Below are positions 12,018 through 23,780 of a stretch of 64,000 nt of DNA, piece after piece (within the stretch, counting starts at the first letter, position 1; the number at the start of each line of letters is the position of its first letter). The stretch spans positions 1,612,001-1,676,000 of the forward strand of contig JAGMVK010000008.1 in assembly GCA_020747065.1 (NCBI GenBank). Direction: 5' to 3'. Source of the DNA: Cadophora sp. MPI-SDFR-AT-0126. Lineage: Eukaryota; Ascomycota; Leotiomycetes; Helotiales; Ploettnerulaceae. Under the pieces are notes generated by a model. It made no database searches. It was given only the letters and a program-made list of their open reading frames with translations, and was not told where the DNA came from. Both the position numbers and the translations under genes were made by a program.

Positions 12018-14256
12018 CTACAGAACATGAGGTGGTCCCCCGCCATGCCCTCCCTGAAGCGTGCCCATGCTCCCGAATCCAGTTCCCATGTTCGACCACT
12101 CGTCAACGGTCAAGGTATTCACCTGGTCGAAGTTTGGCTGTGACACGTATACAGGCGGGCTGTGGCTACTCCTGGAAATCTCTTTAATGTGGTGCTTTCT
12201 ACGATGCAGAGCTGCTATGAGGGGCTCAGCCTGAAGCTCAAAGCTCGATAGGAGCGCTTTGGAATCCTCCCAACGATGTCCGAATGTCTTGAGAGTCTCT
12301 TTGATGTGAGTCACACAGTTGATACTTCTGTCAATACTGTCGAATCCAGCGTTGTTCGGCAACGGGGGTGGAGGTGGAGCGCCCGCTAGGACAGGTGCAT
12401 ATGGCACAACGCCATTCAGAAGCTGGTCCTGGTTCTCAAGCAGAACCGATATGAATTGGCCGCCAACGAAATAGACTCGTAGTGCATCATGATATGTATA
12501 AAATGCCGTATTTATTGGATCCCTGCTGATGGGGAATATCTTCTGCATATATGCAATACTGTATTCGAAAATCAGAGTCTTGGCGTAATCGATCACTGTC
12601 TGAACCCGACAAGATGGAGCCAGGCAGTAGACGTAGCTGTAGAGTAGTTCTAGGTCGAAGAACTCTTTGAATGCTAGTGGTAAGCTATCGGGGAATGACT
12701 CGGACCACTCTCGCATCTCTTGACACATTTGCCAGATGTAAGTGGATGAGTTCTGCAGTGGATCCCGGCTGGATTGAAAGAGCTCCTGGTACCAGGACGA
12801 TTGCAACTGACGAAGTTGAAACAGGATTAAAGCTGTTTCCAATGAGTGAGGTCCATTTGCAGATGGCTTCCCAGAAGCAGGCATGGATGATGTGACTAAA
12901 GGCAGCATTACGGACATGGAGTCATCCGTGAAGGAGAAAGATCGGGCATGAACCATGCTGATAGACCTGTATCCGGTTAGCATGATCCGTAGTGCTCGAA
13001 TGGCAATCATACCTATCAAGTGAATAAACGCAGTAGAAAATTTTACGTCGCAATTCGAGGGTTTTCTTCTCCGTTTGTTGCTCCTTGGGAGGATCCTGGT
13101 GGAAGCCCAAATCTACAATGGCCCGGCACGCAAATCCAATCAGTTGCCAACTATCGAAATGAGCCGGATCAAGCATGGAGTATTGCACAAGCAAGACCAA
13201 GGCCTGGATCTGAGAGACGTAGCCAGGCATGAGGACCCGATCAGCGTAACGCAAGGCTCGACCAACCCAGAGCACACCATCGGCATACAAAGCATCACGA
13301 TGACTTCGAGATTGGCCCGTGGCTCCGACAGCGAATACCATGTACAAAAGCCAGTGCTCGAAGTCGGTGACTTGGCGGCCATTTTCCTGATACACCGCAT
13401 CAAGAGCGTTAAACAAGGCTGTTTCTGAGAACACAGGGAAGAGTGCGAAGACATTATCCAGATAGTACTGGATCAGCGCCATGGCTGCTGGTCTCGATGG
13501 TAGATTGAACGGCTGAGAGCTCGGCACCGGATCGTTGTTTGCAGCAGCAAGGATCAGACGAGCGAATGTCATGTTCGTTGTTGATGCTTCGAAATCCCGA
13601 GTGGTGGCGTTGACCGAGCTGAACAATTAGCGGGCCGTTTTGACAACAGTTCAACAGAGGCACGTCCAAACTTACAGAAAGCCGAAGTCAGACACAAGCT
13701 CGTCAACATCCGCCGCCTCCCTCCTCCGAGCCGCCTTTCCATGGATAGCCGCACGAATAGTTGCAAGTGAATCTTTTCGATCTGGAACCTCCCCAGGATC
13801 CTCACCATCATGCATTGCCACCGATGCTTTTCGGTTACGCGCATAAGTAATTCTCCTCTCCAGTTTTTCGACGCGAGACTCCAACGAAGCTACATAGCTG
13901 GTAAGTCGTCAGTTGTGCGTTCGAAAGATTGTCAATTAGATACTTGGAATCACCTTCTCTCCTTTCCCTTCGCAAACTGGTCATTTGCGCTTGAGCATTC
14001 GCCTGTTCGTCCTGACTTTTCACATGCAGTACATGCCGGTAGCTTCCCATCGCACTTAGAAATATTGTCAGTATGCTTCGCTCCAATCTTGGAAATCCGA
14101 GGAACCATGCCTTGATCTTCGCCGCACGGCCTGCCATATTTAGATTAGTTATGCCATTCACTTGTATCTTGAGCACTTACATCTTGAACAAGCTGAGACT
14201 GGCCTCGAAACTCTGAGTAGCGGTGTATCCGCGGCACTGGCTCCAGAACGATGCAT
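12018..14256 (-). CDS. Zn2Cys6 transcription factor (fungal_trans)
   Basis: Predicted nuclear DNA-binding regulator of unknown targets. Six exons: 14256-14181, 14130-14111, 14054-13954, 13897-13676, 13618-13013 and 12966-12018, giving 657 residues with all phases consistent. The binuclear zinc cluster spans about residues 23-50 and is assembled from the first three exons: CSRCRAAKIKC, then CDGKLPACTACEKSG and GEC, that is C-x2-C-x6-C-x6-C-x2-C-x7-C. It is followed by GKERSYVASLESRVEKLERRI, the linker and coiled coil usual in this family, then the conserved VSDFGFLSVNAT segment and the alpha-helical fungal_trans domain (YYLDNVFALFPVF, YSLDR). The second intron would start with GC instead of GT. 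It is transcribed divergently from another Zn2Cys6 gene 1.67 kb away. Confidence 0.88.
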
Positions 14257-15921
14257 TTTATGGAAGATTGCAACAAGTACAAGTCCTCGGATTAAGCGGT
14301 CTGTCTTGGCAAAGTTCGCAAGCTCACAATGTTCATCTTCTCTCTGTTGGTTGTGCTAAAGTACCGAATTAGTCGGGTTGTCATGTCACAAGTTTGGGAT
14401 ACTGCTAATTGCTGCAACATAAGAACATGAAACCTAAATAGTCGTCTGAGTACTGATGCATCTCACGAGCTTCTAGAGGCCGAGCCAAGTAGAATACATA
14501 TGTGGCGCTGGCGCCTGACATTTCACAGGTCTCCGAACGACTGGAAAGTAGGGTATTTGAGGATACAAGTAGGATATTCCGTGTGAGCTCCAGCAGAGGT
14601 GTGGCTTCTCCACTCACCAAACAAGATGCTCGAATCTGTGAAACGTCAGCTGTTCAGTTACTCAGAATCAGGTTCTACAATGGTTTCTTACATTTGGCTG
14701 GTCTCCTCCTCAAATTACCAAAAGGGCAATGCGCCTCTTCTCCAGGAAGTGGTCGGTACTTGAGGAAGGCTTTGGGATTGAGTGCTGCCTCAAGTATCCG
14801 GCTGTCGTCCGAAGGTCAACGCGGGAGCTTTAGTCTGACTAGCTCTGTAGTGGGGGGAAGTATCTCATACGGGGGTAGTGGGGTATGAAGAAAGTACGAC
14901 CGGGTGATGCAGTAGGATCTGTATTTTGTGGATGTGAGTATGTGTTGGGCTCTCGAGGTCGTTTTGTGTTCACATCAGGAGAAGACAAAGGGTCATCACA
15001 GGCTGAGCTGGAGTTTGACTGGCAGGAGTGTGAATATGCGCTTAGTCGACGAACCAACGGGCAGAAGATCGCGCCTTGAGCCTTGCCTGGACTTTGACTT
15101 GGATGAGCGGGAGACGAACCAGGCGCCGCCGCCGCCCTCATGTGCCAAGCGCATTATTTGGGCACTCAACACTTAAGGGTCCGTGATCATCCACTACTGA
15201 CGGACTGATAAGCATGGACTCGTCAGCCCAACGAGGGCACAAGGATGGTTTCTTCGGCTCTTCTGATCATTTTTTACCATTCTCTTTCCGCTCTCCCTGA
15301 TTGACTGATTGATTGTTTCAGATGCTGATGTTGGCATATCTCATCTCAACACATGAGCTTGAGCAGGAAATTTGACTTACGGTACCTAACCTAAGACTTG
15401 AACACTGGTGGAACGGAAGGGAACACAAACACACTGCAATCTCATCCACTCACTGCTCTACCCCTAGACCGAGTCCATTATTATTTGACTTCAAGTCCAT
15501 CTAATAGGGCAGGTCTGCCTCTTTTCTGGGTGCGTGCACTTTCCTTTTTGTACCGTGGGGCCGCCCTCCACAATCGCAGCGCGTGAGTACAGTAACCGTA
15601 CTGTACTGTACTGTACTCTACTCCACACGGCCTCGACCAGGAGAGACACTGGATCCGAGCTTTAGGAACACATACATGCCGACATACCAACAACACACAC
15701 ACTTCACTGGAGCGCACTTGTTCAACACAGTCCTTTGGAAGTAACGAAGCCCGCTGCTCTTCGCCAGACTTTTCACCCCTTTTGCTCCGAAGTAAAGGTT
15801 GGGCATGGGATCTTGAATAGGGAAGGCAACCGTATCGACTGTCCTCGACGATGATGTTCATGAGCTCAAGCGCCGCACCAAATACACATTCCAATTCGTT
15901 CAAAGAGGTATAACGGTGCAG
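14257..15921. other. Divergent promoter region between two transcription factor genes
   Basis: About 1.67 kb. No supported exon; several weak frames on both strands disagree with each other. It contains a (TACTG)n tract near 15597-15617 and pyrimidine-rich stretches. It presumably carries the promoters and leaders of both regulators. Confidence 0.45.
15597..15622. repeat. Microsatellite (CTGTA)n
   Basis: Repeated ctgta units in the leader or promoter of the rightward Zn2Cys6 gene. Confidence 0.7.
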
Positions 15922-18491
15922 ATGGACGCTGCAGACTTGTTCCGACAGGCCCAGAGCTCTGTCAATAAAGCTAGAGAAGCAAAAACTATTCGTGCCAGAG
16001 AAAGTAGCCACGAAAGCGATGACCATTCTCCCCGAATCGCACACACTTTGACGGCATGTTGTCGATGTCGCCAGGTACGTAGCCAATCCATTGAGTTGTT
16101 GCTGGGGAAATTCAAGCCACTAAGTCATCACAGAGGAAAACAAGATGCGATCCAAACTTGCCACGATGTCTGCCTTGCGAACGGGCCGGCGCCATTTGCG
16201 AATACTTTGACACAACGAAAGGGAGAAAGATCTCTCGAACCTATGTCATCCGACTTCAGGACAAAGTAAGGGCTTTAGAAAACGAGCTTAGCCAATACAC
16301 AGAGGAGGAAGGATTCCCGAAAAACACCGAAGACATTGTACGGCCCGGGGGGCTTGTCCGTTTGGATGAAGACGATGAGACGCCACGATTTCTGGGGCCA
16401 TCAAGTGGCATTGCGATGACAAGGCTAGTTATGGAGGAGGCAAAAAAGTACACGGATTCAAGAAGTATCCGTGAACTGGTGCCTGAGGTCCGCCACAGGC
16501 GAAATCCTATGCCCTCGCCAGAAGCATCGACTGGAAGAAAGAAATCGTATCCCATGATCAGTGCCGTTCCAGCATTGACATTGCCCAGTCGTTTGGTGAC
16601 GGATAAGTTGCTGGAGGTATTCAACCAAAAAGGTAAGTACAGTCTGTGACGGATCTACTGTTGTGTACGATCGTGAGGAGTGGAGATCTTACTTATTGTA
16701 GCTCAATACCTGATGCCCACTTTGCACGAACCAACCTTGCAAAAGGACATGCAAGAGGTCTATGATGGAGACATGGATCCCTATAAGAACTTCGTCGTTC
16801 GAATGGTGCTTGCAATAGCTATGCAGAAATTGGACCCACAATACGCTGGTCTAGCTGACAGTTACTATCTGGCTGCGATGGCATATATGGAAGAGGTGAT
16901 TCGCCCAAAGGACCTCAAAACGCTCCAGTGCTTGGTGTTGGTTGCTCTATATTCGCTGCTGACTCCTACTCGCACTGCCATCTATTATGTTGTAGGCTTG
17001 GCAACTAGGCTTTGCCAGCAACTTGGATTGACGGAAGAGAAAACCATTACTCAAGGAGTGTCTCTGGGGCTTGTTAATCCCATCCAATTGGACATGCGAC
17101 GTCGCCTCTCCTGGATAATTCTTTCAATGGAATTTGGCCTTGCACATAGTATGGGACGTCCAAATGCTTTTGCTACTGGCCAGGACCATGTTGACGTGGG
17201 ATTCTTTGAGCCCATTGACGATGAGTATATCACTGCAGATGGGATTCTGCCCGGGCCTGTTTCCGAGAAAAAAACTGTTGCTATACACTTCTTACGTATG
17301 AGGCTGCTCCAAGCCGAAATCCGGCGAGTTCTATATCAGAAGAAGCGCCCCGAACCAAGGAGCGAAGACCATCCTTGGTATGCACAGATGGAGCAGAAGC
17401 TTAAGGACTGGGTCGATGCTTGTCCTACAAGTCCACCCTGGAGCAAACATTGGTAGGCTCCGCCATCCCCGTGACATATTATGTGCTAACATAGCTGCAC
17501 CAGGTTTATTGGCAGGCACAGGACTATGATCGTGACGCTCCTCAGACCTTCTCCCCAAGTCCCTAAGCCCTCTGTCCGCTCCGCTATGATGTGCTACGAT
17601 GCTGCTTCAACCAACATCAAAGATCTAAGCAAGCAAATGGAGACGTCAATGGTTGATATCACCTGGATATTTGTCTTGACCCTTTTCCAAGCAGTGAATA
17701 CAATCCTCTGGTCCATTTCTTATCCAGAAGTGCGCGCCATTCATGGAAAGGAGGAGCTGGAAGAAAACATCGAGATAGCTCTGGACATCATTCTCAAGTG
17801 CAGAGAGCGCTGGCCGGGCACTGGAGCCGCTTCACAGCTGTACTCGAAACTGGCAAAAGCTTGTCTCAAAAGCTACGATACAAATGACTCCCTACATGCG
17901 CCATCTTCCCTGTCGGCCACATCTCCGTCCTCCCTCACAGATGCCAACTCGCCATCGGCCTCGGAGCACTCCAGCGCCACCACAAGCTCATTCGCATACT
18001 CCCAGAAGCAATTCCAATCACCACCTCCTCAATTTGGTTACGTGTTCGACCAAATGCCAGAACCAGTCAGCAATCTCGACTATGGCCACAACTTCCCCCC
18101 ACAACCATCGTTCCGTTCAGGATCAATCTTTGCCACTCCGTCAAGTATGCAGACGGACCGTCGATTCAGCTACTTCCCTCCAGACTTTACTCAGCCTCAT
18201 GGGCTTCCCAACGCCTGGAACCCAATTGCTGTCAACCAGCAGCAACAGATGCCGACACCTCAGCTGCCACAAATGCAGCAACCAGCCATCGCTGACCCTG
18301 CTTACCTCATGCAGTCCACTCATTACAACTTTGGATCTCATATGTTTGGTGACCCGGGTTACGATACCGAGATGAGGCATGGAAGTCTCAGTCAACAACA
18401 GCAAATTGAATTGATGGAAAGTCTCGAGACTGAAGGTCTAGCAGAAATTGATCAATTCATGGCAGGGTACGAAAATTCCATTAAGATCTGA
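15922..18491 (+). CDS. Zn2Cys6 transcription factor (fungal_trans), Gln-rich C-terminus
   Basis: Predicted nuclear regulator. Four exons: 15922-16074, 16134-16632, 16702-17452 and 17504-18491, giving 796 residues. The zinc cluster begins at about residue 46: ACCRCRQ then RKTRCDPNLPRCLPCERAG and CEYF, with an intron inside the cluster as is common in this family. The sequence KGRKISRTYVIRLQDKVRALE forms the linker and dimerisation coiled coil. The central fungal_trans domain includes VLVALYSLLTPTR, RRRLSW, SMGRP and TLLRPSPQVPKPS. The C-terminal 200 residues are Ser-, Gln- and Pro-rich, like an activation domain. The start codon is the first ATG in frame; the upstream ATGs at 15851-15860 are out of frame and could act as small upstream ORFs. 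Confidence 0.9.
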
Positions 18492-19304
18492 AAATAGAAC
18501 GCCGAGATCCGGTTTAACCTTTTGGGCCATTAGGTTGGTGTGGCCTCAGGACTGAGACGAAAGTTCACACCTGTGAAAAGCTATCCTTGTGAGAAAATGT
18601 TCTTGAGAATCGTTGGGAACTCTGGCTTTGGCTGGTCAAAGAGCATGTTTGCGGCTGAGCTATAGCCTGTATGTTTTATCGCAGATGCTTCTGGGGGCCA
18701 TGGAATGGGTTGGGTTCAGGAGCGTAGGAGTTAGTAGGCGCAGACTTAGGCGTTGCTGCGAAGCTAGAGATCTGAGAGGTCCATATATCTGGAGCTAGGC
18801 ATGATATCTGATACAGATTTAATGACAGTATGCATCAGATGGGTTACTATGATTTCGAATCCAAAGTATCTCTGCGAAGGATCAGACTCATGAAAGACCA
18901 GGGACCTGGTATTAACAATCTCTTAACAATCTCTTGTTTCAAAGAGTCCCAGACAGACTGTAAGGGCTGATCCTCATGGAAACAAGATGAAAGACAACAT
19001 GGAACATGGAACACGGAACATGGAGAATCAATAACATGAATGGGAAGACCTCCAAAATAAGGAGTGAAACTTGATAAAAAAAAAGTCTGTCTATGTCTCA
19101 TTTGCAGGTCATGCAACCTCCTGTACTCCCCCAAATCCTAGTCTCTTTCACCACGGAACAAACTGGACCCCGCCGACGCGACCGCTTCATATTTTTTAGC
19201 CCTCGAGCCGCTTCTCTCGGACCAAAAACACCCAATACAGCAACAATGGATTGCTACTCGCCCTAGAATATATTTATCTTTCAAACAGAAATACTCAAAT
19301 AAGA
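18492..19304. other. Intergenic region with short direct repeats
   Basis: 3' flank of the transcription factor gene and promoter of the next gene. It has an 11-nt direct repeat (ttaacaatctc twice, 18912-18933) and a catgga-type repeat near 18990-19025. No gene seen. Confidence 0.5.
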
Positions 19305-21804
19305 ATGGCAAAGAAAAAGAACAAGAGCCAGACAGGTGGCGATTCTGCAGAAACTTCAATTCCTCCCACCCCGACAGCAACACCCACACCTTCGACACCA
19401 ACTCCTAAACCACCAAAAGCATCACAACCCTCAACATCCGCTCTGATAATCTGTCGCAACAAGTACGTTCTTGATCTGTATAAGAGCAGACTGTCCTGCG
19501 GGCTCTATGTTGGCTTTCATCCACATATTTGCACTTGCGCTTAATCTCTTCATGCTCTTATATACCAAGTTCTTGATGCAATTTATGCGCGAACAACGAT
19601 CTTGCAGATACTTTTTACATTTCTTACACCACAGCTACTAACCTAGTACTAGGCATTGGCGCTACATCTCCTCATTCCACGGGCCATGGCTTCAATTGCC
19701 CCCCGAAGTTCTCGAGAGTCTTGCAAACAACAACTACAACCTCCCCCATCCTCGCCCAATCGACCCCGCTGTTTTCTTCGACCTCCTCAAGATCCGACAG
19801 CTAGTTGATGATGCTACCAATCTTGCTGTGCGCGCAGCGAGTGGTGTCACCTCATCATCCCTCACAAATTCTTTGAACGCTGGCAATGGACTTCTGGGAA
19901 ACGGCGGGGCCGCGTTAGGACTTGGACTTGGTGGCGGAGGAGGCAATGCGAAACTGAGTAGGGAACGAAAACACAGAATGAGAGAGCAGGCTACGCAGAA
20001 ATTGTCAAAGGCATACCACCTTGATGAGATTGCATGTAGTGTTGCTACCATGCAATCTGCTTCGACACTCGAGGATGTGGCGCAGCTGGTTCTACAGAGA
20101 AATCCACTCGATTCCGATGCGAAATACGTCCATTTCTTCCATGAAAAGATCCCCTCACGACAGCTTGCTGAATGTACTAGTCTTGAACCGCTTGATCAAG
20201 TCATCGCAGAAAGACCTAATGAGCCTGAGATCCTGAGAACTCGAGCGGTTACCAAGATCTTCAAGGATGATTTTGTGGGAGCAGCACAAGACCTTACGGC
20301 GGCTTTACAAGTGTGTAGATACTACCAGAATCAGCATAAGGCTGGCCGTCAACAGCTTCAGCTGGCCAGTGAAGCGGCCGCCGAGGCACAGCGCAATGGT
20401 AGATGGAAAGAAGAGATCAAGTTGGACGAGGAAGATCATCCAAGCAGTCTTGAGACTCAACTCCTATTTCACCGAGCCGGGGTGTATCTAACTATTGCGT
20501 GCCAGCATGTCAATGAAGCCCTTCCTCCAAGAGCTACCCGCAATGGAACCAATGGTTTTAAGGCTAGCCAAGTTAATGGCGATGCCAAACCAGCAGAGGC
20601 AGCTGAGATGTCTTCTGCAGAGAAAGAGGCCCATAGGACGGGCCTAGATGCTCGAAAGATCGTCAAGACCAATGCCAAAAGAGCCTTGAGAGACTATATC
20701 TCCTATTTATCACATTTCGAGTACACTCCAGGTCTTCCAGCCGAGATCACTGAAGAATTTATTCGCAAGGTAAATCAAGATACGAATGGATTCAAGTTGC
20801 CTAAACATCAGAATCACAGTAGACTTGATTTGGAGAGCAACTCCTCTTTGAGTAATGGTCAGCTATCCGATGCACTTGTGCCTCACAGTGGCCACAGCAA
20901 TCGCAATCGACAACAAGCCAGTCCTAGCCGGTCTGAGTACCCATCGCTTCCTGCGCCCGTCGTTCATCAAATCTCGGCGCTGTTCTCAGCAACACCTCCA
21001 GCTGATCTTCCGCCATACCCAGAGACAGCTACAACACTTACTACCAAGCAACAGTTGCAAGCCACTCAAAATGAAGCTGCTAAAGCAATTCTTGCACAGA
21101 CTGACTGTCACGAGGCTTTGACCTACCATCCACTTTTGACAGATGCTCTTCACTCTTTGCTCCTCTGCCACTGTCTCGTGCAGACATCTGCTCGTGAGCT
21201 CCAACGTCACGCTCACATGGTAGCTCGACTTGCTCGAGTCTGTGACGGCTATCCCATTTTCCAAGCAGCTCGTTCTCCTAGCCGTGCGGATTGGATAGAG
21301 GTGGTTCGACGTGGTGATAACTGGATACAGCTTCAGCAATCTTGGGAATCACTTTGCGCCCCAGCACCCCTTCCAGGCCAGGCCCCCCAAAATCAACAAA
21401 AGGAATCCCCAGCCGAGAAGAAGGAACGTCTGAAGCAGCAAGCCATAATGGAGGCTCTGGAAGACGATAGAGTCCACGATGAAGCGAGCTTTCACGCCGC
21501 AGTGGCCGCTAGGCAGCGTCGGCAAGAGGAAGAAGCCCGCAAAGCAGAAGGCAGGGAAATACCCAAGCGCTGGGCTCAGGAAGATGGAAAGGAATATCCC
21601 ATCAGTACTGACCGCGCTCAAGCCATCGTCCGCTGGATTAGAGAAGCTCCTCTTGGCGGCGAAGCAGGCGGTACTCGCAAGAAAAAGAAAAGTACAAGGT
21701 CAACTGCTAAAGGCAAGGTTCAAACAGGTGTTGAGGACTCTATGACCGAATTGAGGGTTGATGATGCGGAGGAGTTTGAGCCAGTCGAAGAAGAAGTCGA
21801 GTGA
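19305..21804 (+). CDS. Conserved filamentous-fungal protein of unknown function
   Basis: No named domain recognised with certainty. Two exons, 19305-19462 and 19653-21804, joined over a 190-nt intron (GTACGT donor, GCTACTAACC branch site near 19636, CTAG acceptor); 769 residues. The N-terminus is a Thr/Pro low-complexity tail after MAKKKNK, then a conserved HWRYISSFHGPWLQLPPEVL segment, a Gly-rich insert and a long helical region (ALQVCRYYQNQHKAG, KRALRDYISYL, LLCHCLVQTSARELQRHAHM) that reads like a TPR-type or alpha-solenoid fold. The C-terminal 150 residues are charged coiled coil ending in Lys-rich KKKKSTRS and an acidic tail. There is no signal peptide or membrane segment. It may be a nuclear or cytosolic scaffold; function unknown. 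Confidence 0.85.
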
Positions 21805-22287
21805 GATTTCTCCTGGATATGAGTTGGTTACTGTTGACTGTAGGTAGTCAATCAATGCGTGCTGTACCAAGTGTCGTCTGTGTATGCACAGTGACCCCTT
21901 GTACTTGCATGTTCTCGGCAGCAAATCCCCGCTATTCCATTGCCCTGACGTCAAATGTCATTCATTGACCGGGAGCAAAGGGCGTAGACGACACCACCAG
22001 TTATATAATTTCTATATCGTCTGTAGAGTGATTATCTGGTAATATTGTGAACTTCCTATGCGCTTTGAGCTTTACATCCTAACAAGTGCTATCACAAGGT
22101 AGCATCATTAAGAAGGGCGAGGCAACCCATGCCGGGCATGTCAGATTATACGAACTAATATAAATACCAACTATCATGACTTGAATCAAACGAAATCTTT
22201 CTTGTGTTATCATCCGTATCTCAGGGTGACAGCTGCATTGTGTTCAAATTCATTCTGGTCTCAGCAAACCTGTCAAAGATCCTCAAT
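21805..22287. other. Intergenic region
   Basis: Promoter of the dehalogenase-like gene; nothing else supported. Confidence 0.45.
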
Positions 22288-23470
22288 ATGGGAAAGGTAC
22301 GAGACGAAGACCCGGCACAGCTAACAGACTTCAAGCTATTGTCTTTTGATGTCTATTCGACCCTGATCGACGAGCATGGTAAGTCTTTCGGTCTCGTCAC
22401 CCAGCTCAAAACCCCTCTCCCGGTTTTTATCAGGACTTCCTCCAACAAGTTCGAATCAGAACCCCCGACCTCACCGCCCACAACGAATTGAAATCCACAC
22501 AAATGTGTCCAGTCCATTTGGCTGACATTACCATAGGGGGAATGTTCACAGGGCTCCTCCCACTTCTCTCCAAGCTCTCAGATCCAACGCCATACACCCA
22601 AAACAGAGATCATACACTCGAGGAATTTCAAGCCTTTGAATGGACGCTGCAGCATGAGAATCCTACACTTCCCTACCCGGATGTTCTATCACAAGCTTAT
22701 GTGCTCTTCGCCAAGTCACTGTCACTCCCAGTCCCGTCGGCTGAAGAAGCAAAGGCAGGTCTACTTTCTTTCCGTCTTCCAATTGAAATCCGGCCACATC
22801 TTGCGAGCTACATAAGCAAAGTTTCTCAACAGCGGGCCAGAAACTCTACCAGAATCCACTTCACCTACTGACACTCCCTCTCAGGCCTTCGGTTCTCGAA
22901 TCGGCACCTGGGCGGCCTTCCCAGATACCGTGCCCGCGCTGCAAACCCTCAAAAATACTACAAACTAGTGATCCTCAGCAACATCGACAATACGTCCATA
23001 GCACGCACAGTATCCGGTCCCCTGGCAGGAGTGGACTTCGATGCTGTGTATACTGCGCAGAAGATTGGCAGCTATAAGCCTGATCTGAAGAATTTTGAGT
23101 ACTTGATGAAGGGGGGGGAGAGAGGGGGGGGAGAGAGAGCTGGGGGTCAAGAAGGAAGAGGTGCTGCATACGGCGCAGAGCCTGACGCATGATTGTGTGC
23201 CGGCGAAGGTACGGGTGTTCCTTTCTTGTCATTCCAGCTTTCTGTTATCCTTCCCGTGATGGTTGCTCTTTAGGTGTCTGGGGGAGATGAAAAGTTGCTG
23301 ACTTGCTTTTACAGACTATGGGGATGAGTAGTGTGTGGATTGATAGGGACGGGCAGGATGAGAAGCTGAAGAGTTTAAAAGAGAGTGTGAATTTTACCTG
23401 GAGGTTTGAGACCTTGGGAGAAATGGCAGAAGCTGCTGAGAAAGCCTTCCAAAGCAAGGCTTCCTCTTAA
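22288..23470 (+). pseudogene. HAD-superfamily type II haloacid dehalogenase-like gene with two frame breaks
   Basis: The assembled frames match an L-2-haloacid-dehalogenase-like HAD hydrolase: motif I LLSFDVYSTLID with the Asp nucleophile near residue 17, motif II VILSNIDN, motif III KIGSYKPD and a C-terminal SSVWIDR. Exons: 22288-22378, 22537-22754, 22885 to about 23212, and about 23312-23470. The frame breaks twice. A five-A run at 22951-22955 needs one base more or two fewer to reach the downstream frame. The G-rich stretch at about 23108-23146 then shifts the frame back by one. Both sites are homopolymers, so assembly error and genuine decay are equally possible. The second intron (22755-22884) would be GC-AG. 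If intact it would be a cytosolic protein of about 265 residues. Confidence 0.65.
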
Positions 23471-23780
23471 AGTACTGGGCAATCACCTCCTGAACACATA
23501 TCGAGATGGTGCTGGATTAATTTGAATGGGTTATGGCTGACCTGCCACAGCTTGACATTATCACTGCTATATTTATGCTAATTATATCTTGTCTGGTGTC
23601 AAAATCCTCTAGGTACGTACTTCTCTTCTCCCGGATTGGCAGTCCATTAAGCACAAAAAACGCCCGCTATGGGATATAAGAAACGCCAATGCTACGCTTA
23701 AAATCAACATGCTTGAATCCCCTGCCTAGTGCTATGTTAAGATAGCCTTAGGATGCTCGTTACCTTGCACCGCAGGTGAG
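23471..23780. other. Convergent intergenic region
   Basis: 3' flanks of the dehalogenase-like gene and VPS9; no coding or RNA signal seen. Confidence 0.45.
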
